Source: Ancylomarina euxina (GTDB lineage Bacteria > Bacteroidota > Bacteroidia > Bacteroidales > Marinifilaceae). Taken from it: a stretch of 64,000 nt of DNA. The position numbers and the translations under genes are program-made. The notes beneath the pieces were generated by a model, which was not told the origin of the DNA, ran no database searches, and saw only the letters and a program-made list of their open reading frames with translations. Shown in pieces: positions 51,834-61,686 of the stretch; within the stretch, counting starts at the first letter, position 1; each line of letters starts with the position of its first letter. The stretch spans positions 62,001-126,000 of the forward strand of contig NZ_QQWG01000003.1 of assembly GCF_003863355.1 (NCBI RefSeq), read 5' to 3'.

Positions 51834-51858
51834 GATTAGTGATTAGGGATTAGTGATT
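51834..51858. repeat. GATTAGTGATT direct repeat after ccsA
   Basis: GATTAGTGATT at 51834-51844 and 51848-51858. Another of the short word repeats found in intergenic spaces here. Confidence 0.5.
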
Positions 51859-51918
51859 GCGCTATTTTTTTTGTTAAGTTTATATTTCGTTATGTGAAAA
51901 ATAAATTAAAATAATTAT

Positions 51919-53343
51919 ATGGCAGAAGATCTTATCCAAGTTGCTGAAGAAATCCAATCTACGACTGAAATAAAGGAAATACCAATTGATAAACCACTTC
52001 AAGATTTTCATCATCATTTGAGCTATAATGAAAGAATTATTTTCTCAGCAAAATTTGGCGATGGGAAAACATACTTTCTGAATAAGTTTTTTGAGGTACA
52101 CAAAGATGAATTTGAAGCTATTCGGATTTTCCCCGTCAATTATCAGGTTGCCGATAATAAAGATGTCTTTGAGTTAATTAAGAAAGACATTTTAATACAT
52201 CTTCTAGCTAATGATTTAATAGAGGATGAGGATTTCTTTGATGAAAGTATTTACGCTCAAAACTATCTGTTTAATAACGGAGCAGATATTGTTTTTGATA
52301 TTTTAAGTGATGTTCCAGCGGTTAAAGTTCCGGCTAAAATTATCCAGAAATCTCTTAAGCATTTAAAGAAATATAAGAATGGTAAAGTAGATTCTGCAGA
52401 AAGTAAAAGAGTACAAATAGAAAATTATCTTTTAAAATTTGAAGAGGATAAAGGTGTTGCTGAGTATGACGTTATCTCAGAACTGATTACTCGTATCATA
52501 AAGTCAATTCAAGATAAAGGAAAGAAAAAGAAAGTTGTTCTTATTATTGATGATTTAGATAGAATTGATCCAGCTCATTTATTTAGAATTCTTAATGTCT
52601 TGACTGCTCATATCGACAGGGATATTATTTTGCAAAAAGAAATTGAAGATGGTGTGGGTAATAACAAGTTTAATTTCGATCATATTATTACTGTTTTCGA
52701 TATTGAGAATGCGAAGAATATTTTCAGTCATTTATATGGACTTAAGACAGATTTCCCGGGCTATATATCAAAATTTATTTCGGGAAAACCATTTGAATAC
52801 TCATTACAGAATATCTTGATGGATTATGTATTTGAAAATCTTTCAGAGCGATATGGAATCGATAAAAATATTCTTAAAATAACAAAGATTCGAGAAGCGA
52901 TTAGAAAGGCTTCGGTTCGGGATAAAATAAAATTAATCTCAGGAATTGAAAAAGAAATAGTAAACTGTATTATTGAAGAGAAAGAAACAAAGTTTTCTTC
53001 AGTTAATAAATTTACATGTTTTTTAGTTTTATTAAAAAGATTAGATCTTAGAATTATTGATGTGTTCGATGATCTTTTAAAAGTTAATAAGTTCTGTTTA
53101 TTTAATCTAATTGGAGTTAATCTTTATTTAGGAAGTGATATAGTTATAGGAAATGATGTTATTGGCATAGCAGTACGATTAGGTTCAAATAATTCAAATT
53201 GGTCAAAAATTACAATTAAAAGACACAATTCCATTGTTGAGGATATTGAGTTCTTAGAAGATGTTGGAGATATAGACATTTCTGTTCTTAGATCAGAAGT
53301 GAAGTTGATAACTAATAAGTTGATAGCTTATGTAAAGCTATAA
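51919..53343 (+). CDS. KAP-family P-loop NTPase
   Basis: The 474-residue protein has an N-terminal P-loop (AKFGDGKT, residues 44-51) within FSAKFGDGKTYFLNKFF and a Walker B typical of KAP NTPases, VVLIIDDLDRIDP (206-217), followed by AHLFRILNVLTAHID. Unlike many KAP proteins it has no evident membrane insertion. The C-terminal third has no recognised domain. Some KAP NTPases act in phage defence or membrane-linked signalling, but no partner gene is beside it; it stands alone between ccsA and alaS. Its codons are unusually AT-rich for a gene here, a possible sign of transfer. Confidence 0.85.
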   Translation: MAEDLIQVAEEIQSTTEIKEIPIDKPLQDFHHHLSYNERIIFSAKFGDGKTYFLNKFFEVHKDEFEAIRIFPVNYQVADNKDVFELIKKDILIHLLANDLIEDEDFFDESIYAQNYLFNNGADIVFDILSDVPAVKVPAKIIQKSLKHLKKYKNGKVDSAESKRVQIENYLLKFEEDKGVAEYDVISELITRIIKSIQDKGKKKKVVLIIDDLDRIDPAHLFRILNVLTAHIDRDIILQKEIEDGVGNNKFNFDHIITVFDIENAKNIFSHLYGLKTDFPGYISKFISGKPFEYSLQNILMDYVFENLSERYGIDKNILKITKIREAIRKASVRDKIKLISGIEKEIVNCIIEEKETKFSSVNKFTCFLVLLKRLDLRIIDVFDDLLKVNKFCLFNLIGVNLYLGSDIVIGNDVIGIAVRLGSNNSNWSKITIKRHNSIVEDIEFLEDVGDIDISVLRSEVKLITNKLIAYVKL

Positions 53344-53400
53344 TAAACCATTAAGTTTAGTGATTGTTTTTATTAGGACCAGGGGAATTTCTAATAATAT

Positions 53401-53430
53401 AAAAGCGACTACCCTTGGGTAGTCGCTTTT
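53401..53430. terminator. Bidirectional terminator between the KAP NTPase and alaS genes
   Basis: A perfect 14-bp stem (AAAAGCGACTACCC / GGGTAGTCGCTTTT) with a 2-nt central gap lies between the convergent genes, T-rich on both sides. Confidence 0.85.
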
Positions 53431-53456
53431 TATATGTCTAAAATTTAAAGCTAGGC

Positions 53457-56090
53457 TTAGCCTTCAATTTTGTGTAGAATCATTTTCTTAGCTGTACTGA
53501 TAGCCGCATCAATCCCCTGAGGATCTTTACCCCCTGCAGAAGCAAAGAATGCCTGGCCACCGCCACCACCTTTAATTTCTTTAGCTGCTTCGCGAACAAT
53601 TGCTCCAGCATTCAAACCATATTCTTTAACCAAATTATCCGAGAACATGATGGTCAGGTTGGCTTTTCCATTTAAATCAGCACCAGCAATAAACACAAGG
53701 TTTTCAACTTCAGCTTTCAGTTGGTAAGCGACATCTTTAATTGCATCAGCCGATCCGATATTCATCTTTTTGCTGATGAAATTAACACCTTTGGTTTCAG
53801 ATATATCAGATTTTAAAGCATTCTTCACAAGCTTAAGTTGATCCTTCTGGAAAGCTTCAAGACCTTTTTTCATTTCAGAATTTTCCGAAATAAGGGCTTC
53901 GATATTTTTTAGAAGATTTTGGTTCGACTTGAAAGTACGCTCAATCTCTTTAAGTGTGTTTAACTTGTCGTTGATGTATTTCTCAGCTTTAACAGCAGTA
54001 ATCGCTTCAATACGACGAACACCTGCAGAGATAGCACCTTCTGAAGTAAACTTGAATAAACCAATTTGACCAGTAGCCTTAACGTGTGTTCCCCCACAAA
54101 GTTCAACTGACTCGTTTAATTTTACAACACGAACTAAATCACCATATTTCTCGCCAAATAGAGCCATTGCACCTAATTCAACAGCTTCCTGCATAGGAAT
54201 GTTGTTCTTAATTTCAGTGGTCGCATTTTCGCGAATCTTTGTGTTTACAATTTCTTCAACCTTAGCAATTTCTTCTTCAGTCAATTTTTGGAAATGAGAA
54301 AAGTCGAAACGCAGATGATCAGGAGTCACCAAAGAACCTTTTTGCTCTACATGATCGCCCAATACTTCGCGAAGTGCTGCATGTAATAGGTGAGTAGCCG
54401 TATGATTGTTAGCAATTAATTGACGCTTTTCAGTATTAACAACGGCTTTAAAAGTCAGGGTTGGATCGCTAGGTAATTCATCAGTAATATGGATGATTAA
54501 GCCTGTCTCCTTTTTGGTATCAACAATGGAAACTTTCTCGCCATTTGCCTCGATATAACCCGTGTCACCAACTTGTCCACCACTCTCGCCGTAAAAAGGT
54601 GTATAGTTGAATACCAACTGGTACAAATCTTTCCCTTTGATATTCATCTTACGGTATCGAGTGATCTTTACGTCAGTCGATAAGTAATCGTAACCTACAA
54701 ATTCTTCGTTATCGTCTTTTAGAATCTCGATCCAGTCGCCAGTTTCCATTGCAGTAGCTGAACGTGAACGGTTTTTCTGAGCTTCCATTGCCTCATTAAA
54801 TTCTCTACGATTCACGACCAGGTCGTTCTCTTTAAGAATCAATTCAGTTAAATCTAATGGGAAACCGTATGTATCGTAAAGTTCAAAAGCAACTTTACCT
54901 TGAACAACTTTAAAGTCGTCTTCTTTTGTTTTTTCAATAATTTGATCAAGCAACTTGATACCGTTAGCAAGTGTTCTTAGGAAAGAATTCTCTTCCTCTT
55001 TCACCACTTTCTCGATCAAATCTCTTTGCTTAATCAATTCAGGGAAGTGTTTTCCCATAACCTCGATAAGAACCTCAACCAAACGGTACATGAAAGGATC
55101 TTTCAAATCAAGGAAAGTGTAACCGTAGCGTACTGCACGACGAAGAATTCGTCGAATCACGTATCCAGCTTTGTTATTCGATGGTAATTGACCATCAGTA
55201 ATTGCAAATGAAATCGTTCTAATGTGGTCAGCAATTACACGCAAAGCGATATCAACTTCTTCGTTTTTGCCATAAGTCTTACCACACATCTTAGCAATAG
55301 CCTGAATGATTGGCTGGAAAACGTCTGTATCGTAATTCGATTGTTTTTTTTGCATAGCCATACAAAGACGTTCGAATCCCATTCCAGTATCAACATGCTG
55401 ATGAGGTAATGATTCTAGCGAACCATCAGCTTTACGGTTGAATTGCATGAATACCAGGTTCCATATTTCAACAACCTGTGGATGATCCATATTAATAAGA
55501 TCTCTACCATCAACAAGTTTTCTTTCGTCTTCACTTCTAAGGTCGATATGAATTTCAGAACATGGACCACAAGGACCAACATCACCCATTTCCCAGAAGT
55601 TATCCTTCTTGTTTCCATTGATGATGTGATTTGCAGGAAGATATTTCTCCCAGTAGCCTGCAGCTTCATCATCACGCTCCATCTTATCTTCTTCGCTACC
55701 TTCGAAAACACTGGCATATAAACGGTCGGTAGGAAGTTTTAAAACATCTACCAATAGTTCCCAGGCCCAATCGATAGCTTCTTGCTTAAAATAGTCGCCA
55801 AAAGACCAGTTGCCCAACATTTCGAACATGGTATGGTGATAGGTGTCATGTCCTACTTCTTCCAAGTCGTTGTGCTTACCCGATACTCGCAAACACTTTT
55901 GAGAGTTGGCAATTCGTTTGTATTTAATCGGAGAATTACCCAAAAAAAGATCCTTAAACTGGTTCATACCAGCATTAGTGAACATTAATGTAGGGTCATC
56001 TTTAATTACCATCGCTGCCGATGATTCAATTTTATGTTGTTTGGATTCAAAGAAATCCAAAAAGGTTTGTCTGATTTCGCTAGAATTCAT
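53457..56090 (-). CDS. alaS: Alanyl-tRNA synthetase
   Basis: The 877-residue enzyme charges tRNA-Ala. Visible motifs: [12 protein letters not shown] and [15 protein letters not shown] at the start, [14 protein letters not shown]-type active site ([12 protein letters not shown]), editing-domain zinc ligands HTATHLLH and CGGTH, and the C-terminal DHHA1 part ending [17 protein letters not shown]. Length is normal for the family. Confidence 0.98.
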   Translation of the reverse strand: MNSSEIRQTFLDFFESKQHKIESSAAMVIKDDPTLMFTNAGMNQFKDLFLGNSPIKYKRIANSQKCLRVSGKHNDLEEVGHDTYHHTMFEMLGNWSFGDYFKQEAIDWAWELLVDVLKLPTDRLYASVFEGSEEDKMERDDEAAGYWEKYLPANHIINGNKKDNFWEMGDVGPCGPCSEIHIDLRSEDERKLVDGRDLINMDHPQVVEIWNLVFMQFNRKADGSLESLPHQHVDTGMGFERLCMAMQKKQSNYDTDVFQPIIQAIAKMCGKTYGKNEEVDIALRVIADHIRTISFAITDGQLPSNNKAGYVIRRILRRAVRYGYTFLDLKDPFMYRLVEVLIEVMGKHFPELIKQRDLIEKVVKEEENSFLRTLANGIKLLDQIIEKTKEDDFKVVQGKVAFELYDTYGFPLDLTELILKENDLVVNRREFNEAMEAQKNRSRSATAMETGDWIEILKDDNEEFVGYDYLSTDVKITRYRKMNIKGKDLYQLVFNYTPFYGESGGQVGDTGYIEANGEKVSIVDTKKETGLIIHITDELPSDPTLTFKAVVNTEKRQLIANNHTATHLLHAALREVLGDHVEQKGSLVTPDHLRFDFSHFQKLTEEEIAKVEEIVNTKIRENATTEIKNNIPMQEAVELGAMALFGEKYGDLVRVVKLNESVELCGGTHVKATGQIGLFKFTSEGAISAGVRRIEAITAVKAEKYINDKLNTLKEIERTFKSNQNLLKNIEALISENSEMKKGLEAFQKDQLKLVKNALKSDISETKGVNFISKKMNIGSADAIKDVAYQLKAEVENLVFIAGADLNGKANLTIMFSDNLVKEYGLNAGAIVREAAKEIKGGGGGQAFFASAGGKDPQGIDAAISTAKKMILHKIEG

Positions 56091-56131
56091 ATAGTATTAT
56101 GTTTTAAATCAATGAGATTTTGATACTTAGC

Positions 56132-56161
56132 TTGCAAAGTTAGATTATTTCCTTAATTTTG
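56132..56161 (+). promoter_or_regulatory. Promoter of the M23 peptidase gene
   Basis: TTG (56132-56134), 19 bp spacer, TAATTTTG (56154-56161), 58 nt before the ATG. Both elements match the Bacteroidota consensus. Confidence 0.65.
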
Positions 56162-56219
56162 CTCACATGCGTGAAGAAAAATGTATGTTTTTCTAAAAAA
56201 ATAAATTGAATATTAACCT

Positions 56220-57188
56220 ATGGCAAAAACCAAATATCAGTTTAATCCTGAGTCGATTAGTTACGAAGAAGTTGAAGTAAGCTTTAAGACTCGAGCATTA
56301 GGCTTTTTAAAACATATAGCTTCAAGTTTGGTCCTTGCTGTTATTATGGTGGCCATTCTCTTCAATTATTTTGGTTCACCAAAGGAGCGTTCGCTAGAAC
56401 GTGAGAACCAGGAATTACTATCTCATTACGAAAGATTAAATAACGAATTCAATAAAGCACGTGTTGTTTTGGGTGACCTTGAGCAACGAGATGACAACAT
56501 TTATCGTGTGATTTTTGAAGCGGAACCTATTCATAATAATATTAGAAAAGCAGGTTTTGGTGGGGTTAATCGTTACGGAAATTTAGAGAATTTAGAGAAT
56601 GCTGATCTAGTTATTTCGACAGCAAAGAAATTGGATCAATTATCCAAATCTATTTACGTTCAAACCAAGTCGTATGACGAGGTAGAGGTAATGGTTAAGA
56701 ATAAGTTCAAACTCTTAGCAGCTATACCGGCTATTATGCCAATTGCGATCAAAGATTTTAATCGTATTTCTGCGGGTTACGGATGGCGTGTTCATCCGAT
56801 TTATAAGACTCGTAAATTTCATGATGGTATGGACTTTACAGGTAAATTGGGAACCCCGCTTTATGCCACAGGTGATGCTGTTGTTAAAGATGTTTCTATG
56901 CATAAAGGCTATGGGAAAACGGTTGTTTTGGATCATGGTTATGGGTATACAACTCTTTATGCTCATTTAAATGGTTATAACGTCAAGCGTGGACAAAAAG
57001 TAAAGCGAGGAGAAGTTATTGCATTCTTGGGTAATACTGGGAAATCGACAGGACCTCATTTGCATTATGAAATTAGAAAATCAGGTCAGACTTTAAATCC
57101 TATTAATTATTACTTTAATGACCTATCGGCAGATGAATATGACCGTATGGTTGCCTTCGCTGCGAACACTGGTCAAACAATGGACTAG
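56220..57188 (+). CDS. M23-family murein endopeptidase, membrane anchored
   Basis: The 322-residue protein has one N-terminal membrane helix (residues 33-51), a coiled-coil (SLERENQELLSHYERLNNEFNKA) and a C-terminal LytM/M23 domain with zinc and catalytic residues His201 and Asp205 (FHDGMDF), His249 (AHL) and His282 (HLHYE), all present, so it is probably active on peptidoglycan cross-links. In Bacteroidota it is often next to a MerR-like regulator, as here. Confidence 0.93.
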   Translation: MAKTKYQFNPESISYEEVEVSFKTRALGFLKHIASSLVLAVIMVAILFNYFGSPKERSLERENQELLSHYERLNNEFNKARVVLGDLEQRDDNIYRVIFEAEPIHNNIRKAGFGGVNRYGNLENLENADLVISTAKKLDQLSKSIYVQTKSYDEVEVMVKNKFKLLAAIPAIMPIAIKDFNRISAGYGWRVHPIYKTRKFHDGMDFTGKLGTPLYATGDAVVKDVSMHKGYGKTVVLDHGYGYTTLYAHLNGYNVKRGQKVKRGEVIAFLGNTGKSTGPHLHYEIRKSGQTLNPINYYFNDLSADEYDRMVAFAANTGQTMD

Positions 57189-57215
57189 TTTCACCAAAAA
57201 GATACTGGCAGACAT

Positions 57216-57256
57216 AAAAAAGTGGCACGAAAAATTTAACTTCGTGCCACTTTTTT
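57216..57256 (+). terminator. Terminator of the M23 peptidase gene
   Basis: AAAAAGTGGCACGAA pairs with TTCGTGCCACTTTTT around a short A/T loop, followed by more T. Confidence 0.85.
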
Positions 57257-57317
57257 GTTAATTTAGTCTAAGCTTATAATTTAAGCTCCTGTCATACTGT
57301 TTGAAAAAGAGTCTGCT

Positions 57318-57653
57318 GTGCCATATCGAGAAACGAAAATAGAAAAACTCTACTACTCCATTGGAGAGGTTGCCGAAATGTTTTCGGTTAATACTTCTCA
57401 TATCCGATATTGGGAGAAGGAGTTTGATATTATAAAGCCAAAGAAGAACAAAAAAGGGAATCGTTTTTTTACAAAGGCCGATATCGATAATTTCCATTTA
57501 ATCTATCATCTTGTAAAAGAAAGAGGGATGACCCTTAGTGGTGCTAAATTGAAGTTGAAGGAAAACAAAGAAGATACTCAAAATAATTTTGATGTCGTGT
57601 CAAGACTTCAGGATATTAAGACGCTCCTTCTAGAGATGAAAGAAATGATCTAG
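57318..57653 (+). CDS. MerR-family transcriptional regulator
   Basis: The 111-residue protein starts with GTG and has a MerR-type winged helix: YYSIGEVAEMFSVNTSHIRYWEKEF, then NRFFTKADIDNFHLIYHLVKERGMTLSGAK, and a short C-terminal coil (VVSRLQDIKTLLLEMKEM). It has no Cys-rich effector domain, so a metal ligand is unlikely. The effector and targets are unknown. It is upstream of the Nif3-like gene (38 bp). Confidence 0.93.
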   Translation: MPYRETKIEKLYYSIGEVAEMFSVNTSHIRYWEKEFDIIKPKKNKKGNRFFTKADIDNFHLIYHLVKERGMTLSGAKLKLKENKEDTQNNFDVVSRLQDIKTLLLEMKEMI

Positions 57654-57691
57654 AATTCCGAATCAGGAATATAACCCTTAAAATTTTAGAA

Positions 57692-58786
57692 TTGAAAGTA
57701 AAAGATATAGTAGCTGCGATAGAAGAAATAGCACCCCTATCTTATCAGGAGTCCTATGATAATGCAGGTTTAATTGTAGGGAGATATGATTGGGAAATTA
57801 CTGGTGCATTAATATGCTTGGATGTTGTAGAGGAAGTTGTAGAGGAAGCTATTAAAAAAGGCCTAAATCTGATCATATCACATCACCCCATTGTTTTTAA
57901 AGGGCTGAAACGATTTAATGGAAATAACTATGTGGAACGCACAGTAATGTTAGCCATTCAAAATAATATTGCCATTTATGCTGCTCATACTAATCTGGAT
58001 TCTGTAAAAGGGGGAGTTAGTGATAAAATGTGTGATGTATTGGGCTTAGTAAATCGTAAAGTTTTAGATCCGCTAAGTGCTGATTTGAAGAAATTAGTGA
58101 CTTATGTGCCATCTGATAAAGCAGAAGAGGTTCGTAAGTCTTTGTTTGAAGCTGGGGCAGGGCAGATAGGTCATTACGATTCTTGTAGCTTTAATTCAAA
58201 AGGAGAAGGTACTTTTAAAGCTAATGAGTCTGCGACACCTTATGTTGGTAAGCAAGGTGAGTTACATTATGAAGCGGAGACTCGAATTGAAACGATTTTT
58301 CCTAAGCATTTACAAGGGACAATTGTAAGCGCTTTATTCCGTTCTCATCCTTACGAGGAAGTTGCCTATGATATATATTCTTTAGAGAACAAAAACCCTC
58401 AAGTTGGTTTGGGCATGATTGGTGAATTAGAGAAGCCAATGGATAGTCTTGAGTTTTTGAAAAAACTGAAGGGCTTATTTCATTGTGGAGCTATACGACA
58501 CACACCTATTATAAAGGATACGATAAGAAAAGTAGCACTTTGCGGTGGCAGTGGAAGTTTCTTATTGAGAAAAGCCATGGCATCCAAAGCTGATATTTAT
58601 ATAAGTGGAGATTTTAAATATCACGAATTTTTCGATGCCGAAGGAAAGCTAATTATTGTTGATATCGGACATTATGAAAGTGAACAGTTTACTAGAGAAA
58701 TTTTTTATGAGATAGTTACAAAAAAATTCCCTAACTTTGCGGTTCGTATCTCAGAGATAAATTCGAATCCAATAAATTATTTGTAA
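57692..58786 (+). CDS. Nif3-like dinuclear metal centre protein
   Basis: The 364-residue protein has the Nif3/GTP cyclohydrolase 1 type 2 metal-binding residues: ISHHPIVFKGLKRFNG, AAHTNLDSVKGGVSD near residue 100, and the C-terminal DIGHYESEQFTREI, with a YqfO-type insertion (TYVPSDKAEEVRKSLFEAGAGQIGHYD) between. Function is not established. The start is a TTG. It is followed after 4 bp by the zinc-ribbon gene, a pairing conserved in Bacteroidota. Confidence 0.93.
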   Translation: MKVKDIVAAIEEIAPLSYQESYDNAGLIVGRYDWEITGALICLDVVEEVVEEAIKKGLNLIISHHPIVFKGLKRFNGNNYVERTVMLAIQNNIAIYAAHTNLDSVKGGVSDKMCDVLGLVNRKVLDPLSADLKKLVTYVPSDKAEEVRKSLFEAGAGQIGHYDSCSFNSKGEGTFKANESATPYVGKQGELHYEAETRIETIFPKHLQGTIVSALFRSHPYEEVAYDIYSLENKNPQVGLGMIGELEKPMDSLEFLKKLKGLFHCGAIRHTPIIKDTIRKVALCGGSGSFLLRKAMASKADIYISGDFKYHEFFDAEGKLIIVDIGHYESEQFTREIFYEIVTKKFPNFAVRISEINSNPINYL

Positions 58787-58790
58787 ACAT

Positions 58791-59630
58791 ATGACTACAC
58801 AAAATCCAAAAGCTGCAGATTTAAAGGATATTTCAGTTGAAGAAAAATTGCGTGCACTATACGAAATGCAAAGTATTGATGCTGAGGTTGACAGGATTAA
58901 AACGCTAAGAGGAGAACTTCCTTTAGAAGTTCAGGATTTGGAAGATGAAATTGTGGGGCTTGACACCAGGATTATTAATCTTAACACTGAAGTGAGTGTA
59001 CTTGGTGATACTATCACTAAGAAGAAGCAAGAGATAAAAGAAGCTGATTTGTTGATTAAAAAGTACGAGGCTCAACAGTCTAACGTTCGAAATAATCGTG
59101 AATTTGACTCTATCTCTAAAGAAATTGAATTTCAAAAGCTTGAAATTGAGTTATGCGAGAAGCGTATTAAAGAATTCACAGTAGAGGTTTCTGGCAAGAA
59201 AATCCAGATTGAAAAATCAGATGCTGTTTTAGCTGATAAAAAGATGGACCTTGAGGCTAAGAAAAGTGAATTAGACGCAATTGTTTCAGAAACTCAACTT
59301 GAAGAAGATAAGTTGAATGGTAAATCAGCTGAATACAAAACCAAAATTGAGCCGCGTTTAATTAATGCTTATAACCGTATTCGTAGTAATGCGCGTAATG
59401 GTCTTGCTGTCGTTACTGTTGAGCGTGATGCATGTGGCGGTTGTTTTAACAAAATTCCACCTCAACGTCAGATGGATATTCGTACTCGAAAGAAAATTAT
59501 CGTTTGTGAATATTGTGGACGTGTTTTGGTTGACCGTTATATCGTTGATTACGATAGTAGCCTAGAAAAAGCTGATGTTGAAGAAGCTGATGCTAAGCCA
59601 AAAAGAAGAACTCGCAAAACAAAAGAGTAA
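58791..59630 (+). CDS. C4-type zinc-ribbon protein with long coiled coil
   Basis: The 279-residue protein has a coiled coil from about residue 20 to 180 and a C-terminal zinc ribbon with two CxxC knuckles (CGGC...CEYC; RNGLAVVTVERDACGGCFNKIP and IIVCEYCGRVLVD). Such proteins are thought to act with nucleic acids or RNA polymerase, but no function is proved. It is co-transcribed with the Nif3-like gene and has a terminator. Confidence 0.92.
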   Translation: MTTQNPKAADLKDISVEEKLRALYEMQSIDAEVDRIKTLRGELPLEVQDLEDEIVGLDTRIINLNTEVSVLGDTITKKKQEIKEADLLIKKYEAQQSNVRNNREFDSISKEIEFQKLEIELCEKRIKEFTVEVSGKKIQIEKSDAVLADKKMDLEAKKSELDAIVSETQLEEDKLNGKSAEYKTKIEPRLINAYNRIRSNARNGLAVVTVERDACGGCFNKIPPQRQMDIRTRKKIIVCEYCGRVLVDRYIVDYDSSLEKADVEEADAKPKRRTRKTKE

Positions 59631-59649
59631 TTCTGACTATAGATATTAC

Positions 59650-59678
59650 AAAGGCCGTCGAATTTCGACGGCCTTTTT
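59650..59678 (+). terminator. Terminator of the Nif3-zinc ribbon operon
   Basis: AAAGGCCGTCGAA pairs with TTCGACGGCCTTT (one unpaired base in the loop), followed by TT, about 20 bp after the stop. Confidence 0.85.
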
Positions 59679-59708
59679 GGTATGCTAGATTTGTGATGTG
59701 AATCCGAT

Positions 59709-60824
59709 CTAGTTTGTTGGTGTAATTAAACCCTCTGCACTGATATTTAATTTAGCTTCAGGAAGATCACTTAGCGTTAATTCCTTCAGTTTTAAAGCAG
59801 CTTTGTTTTGTTTGTCAATTCGAGTCCCTAAACCTTTAATTTGTTTGCACGAAATTACTTCAGCCTTTTTGAATTCACCCTTCTTGTTTGTAAACACCTT
59901 TAGAATAGGAGCTAAACCATTAATGCCTGATACTTTCATACGACTATAAGTACAGAAATTTCCCAAGCTGTAGATGATAAAACGATCTTTGTACAGATCA
60001 ACAGCTCTTAAAACATGCGGTCCATGACCTAAGATGACATCAGCGCCAGCATCAATCATTTTTCGAGCAAATTCATACACATTACCTCTGTCTTCACCCA
60101 AAAATAATTCTCGCTTTTTAGTTAGATGTTCGTATTTCGATCCTTCAGCTCCACCATGAAAAGAAACGACTGTCACATCACATCTTTCGTTTAGAGATTT
60201 TATAATACGTACAGCTTCTTCTGTATCATTAATATCACAAGTTCCTTTAATAGGAGCAAAGGCACAAAATCCAAATTTGACGCCATCACGTTCAACAACA
60301 ATAGTAGGATATTCTAATAAACCGACATGCCTTAGACCAGTCTTTTCAATCAGTTCAATGGTATTTAACCTACCAGCAACACCTAAATCTCCTGAATGGT
60401 TATTAGCCATACTCAGGACATCGAATCCAGCATCAGCAATATGTTTGAAGAGAAAATCAGGACTTCGAAAAGCATAGCAATTAGCAGTATCCTGACATTT
60501 TTTTGTAATGGGTAATGAATCAGAAAAAGCACCTTCTAAATTTCCAAAACTGATGCTTGCATCACTTATAAATGGATAAAGTTCTTTCATGAGATTATCA
60601 CCATTTTGTGGAGGTAGATATTTGGGATGAGGGAAATTAGTTCCCAGCATGATATCTCCAACTCCAACAATACTGACTAATTTTTCGTCAACTTGTTTTA
60701 GAATCGTATCAGGCGTTACGATGATACGATCTTGTAAAGGAATCGTATCAACAGCCTCTTGAGCTATTAGAGCTGATTGGCTCACAAGTAGAATTGATAT
60801 GATTTGAAGTGAAAATAGTCTCAT
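59709..60824 (-). CDS. CapA-family (PGA_cap) metallophosphatase-like protein
   Basis: The 371-residue protein has a signal peptide (ending ALIAQ) and the PGA-capsule/CapA fold: VGVGDIMLGTNFP, SFGNLEGAFSD, MANNHSGDLGVAGR, VSFHGGAEGSKYE and LGHGPHVLRAVDLYKDRFIIYSLGNF, whose Asp, Asn and His residues bind two metals. CapA takes part in poly-gamma-glutamate export in Bacillus, but in Bacteroidota the substrate is unknown. It lies 30 bp after the second TPM protein and may be co-transcribed. Confidence 0.9.
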   Translation of the reverse strand: MRLFSLQIISILLVSQSALIAQEAVDTIPLQDRIIVTPDTILKQVDEKLVSIVGVGDIMLGTNFPHPKYLPPQNGDNLMKELYPFISDASISFGNLEGAFSDSLPITKKCQDTANCYAFRSPDFLFKHIADAGFDVLSMANNHSGDLGVAGRLNTIELIEKTGLRHVGLLEYPTIVVERDGVKFGFCAFAPIKGTCDINDTEEAVRIIKSLNERCDVTVVSFHGGAEGSKYEHLTKKRELFLGEDRGNVYEFARKMIDAGADVILGHGPHVLRAVDLYKDRFIIYSLGNFCTYSRMKVSGINGLAPILKVFTNKKGEFKKAEVISCKQIKGLGTRIDKQNKAALKLKELTLSDLPEAKLNISAEGLITPTN

Positions 60825-60854
60825 AGACGTGTGTATTGTAAATAAAATGTTTAA

Positions 60855-61676
60855 TTACCAAGATCCACCAGCTCCGCCACCACCGAAGCTTCCGCCTCCA
60901 AAGCCTCCGAATCCACCAAAACTACTTCCTCCGCCACCAAATCCACCGCTACCCGATGAGAAATCGTTGAAAGAACTACCATGTGATCGTGAACTAGACC
61001 CCATCAGACCGAGTAGCATCCAAAATGGAAGACTACTTCCTGTACTACCCATGGTCTGATGTCCACGAGATCGAGAGCGTCCTATAAATGAAAAGATAAG
61101 GATGATAAAAAGAGGGATTAGGAATCCCAATGAGCCACCTTTACTTGAATACTGTTTTGCATATTGCTGATGATTGAATTCACCTTTTGCCAAGCCCATC
61201 AATACAGAACTAGCCTGATTGATTCCTTCATATATTTGACCTTGTTTGAAATAGGGAATCATCTCGTTACTCACAATCTCTTTAGCTGTAGCGTCAGGTA
61301 TAGCGCCTTCAAGGCCATACCCTGTTGCAATGAATACTTGTCCGCGGCTTTCTGAAGTTTTTGGCTTGAAAAGTATCACGATCCCATTGTCAAAGCCTTT
61401 TTTTCCAACTTGCCACTTTTCACCTATCTCATATGCAAAACTTGAAGCATCAGAACCTTTTAGACTTTTAACCGTAACTAAAGTAATTTGATTACCTGTA
61501 TTAGCGTAAAAATCGAGCAATTTTCTCTCTAAAGCATTCGCCTCTGATTTTGTAAGAACATTGGCAAAATCATTAACCAATACTTGCTGTTTAGGCCGCG
61601 CTGGAATGTCCTGCGCTTGAGAAAAACTTGAAAGAGCTAGAGTTAGTATTAATAATAGTTGTTTAAAATATCTCAT
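60855..61676 (-). CDS. TPM-domain membrane protein with Gly-rich tail
   Basis: The 273-residue protein has a signal peptide (ALSSFSQAQ), a TPM domain (residues about 25-150: VNDFANVLTKSEANALERKLLDFYANTGNQI, GIVILFKPK, VFIATGYGLEGAIPDA), one membrane helix (LGFLIPLFIILIFSF) and a C-terminal Gly/Ser/Phe-rich tail. The ATG at 61676 gives the signal peptide; an upstream one at 61715 overlaps the next gene. It pairs with the second TPM gene and LemA; the group is common in Bacteroidota and its function is unclear. Confidence 0.9.
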   Translation of the reverse strand: MRYFKQLLLILTLALSSFSQAQDIPARPKQQVLVNDFANVLTKSEANALERKLLDFYANTGNQITLVTVKSLKGSDASSFAYEIGEKWQVGKKGFDNGIVILFKPKTSESRGQVFIATGYGLEGAIPDATAKEIVSNEMIPYFKQGQIYEGINQASSVLMGLAKGEFNHQQYAKQYSSKGGSLGFLIPLFIILIFSFIGRSRSRGHQTMGSTGSSLPFWMLLGLMGSSSRSHGSSFNDFSSGSGGFGGGGSSFGGFGGFGGGSFGGGGAGGSW

Positions 61677-61686
61677 TGCTTTAATT

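Noticed and set aside
60829-61059. Proline-rich plus-strand frame (PPAPPPPKLPPPKPP)
   Set aside because: It is the complement of the Gly-rich tail of the TPM protein gene, which has clear homology-like domains on the minus strand.
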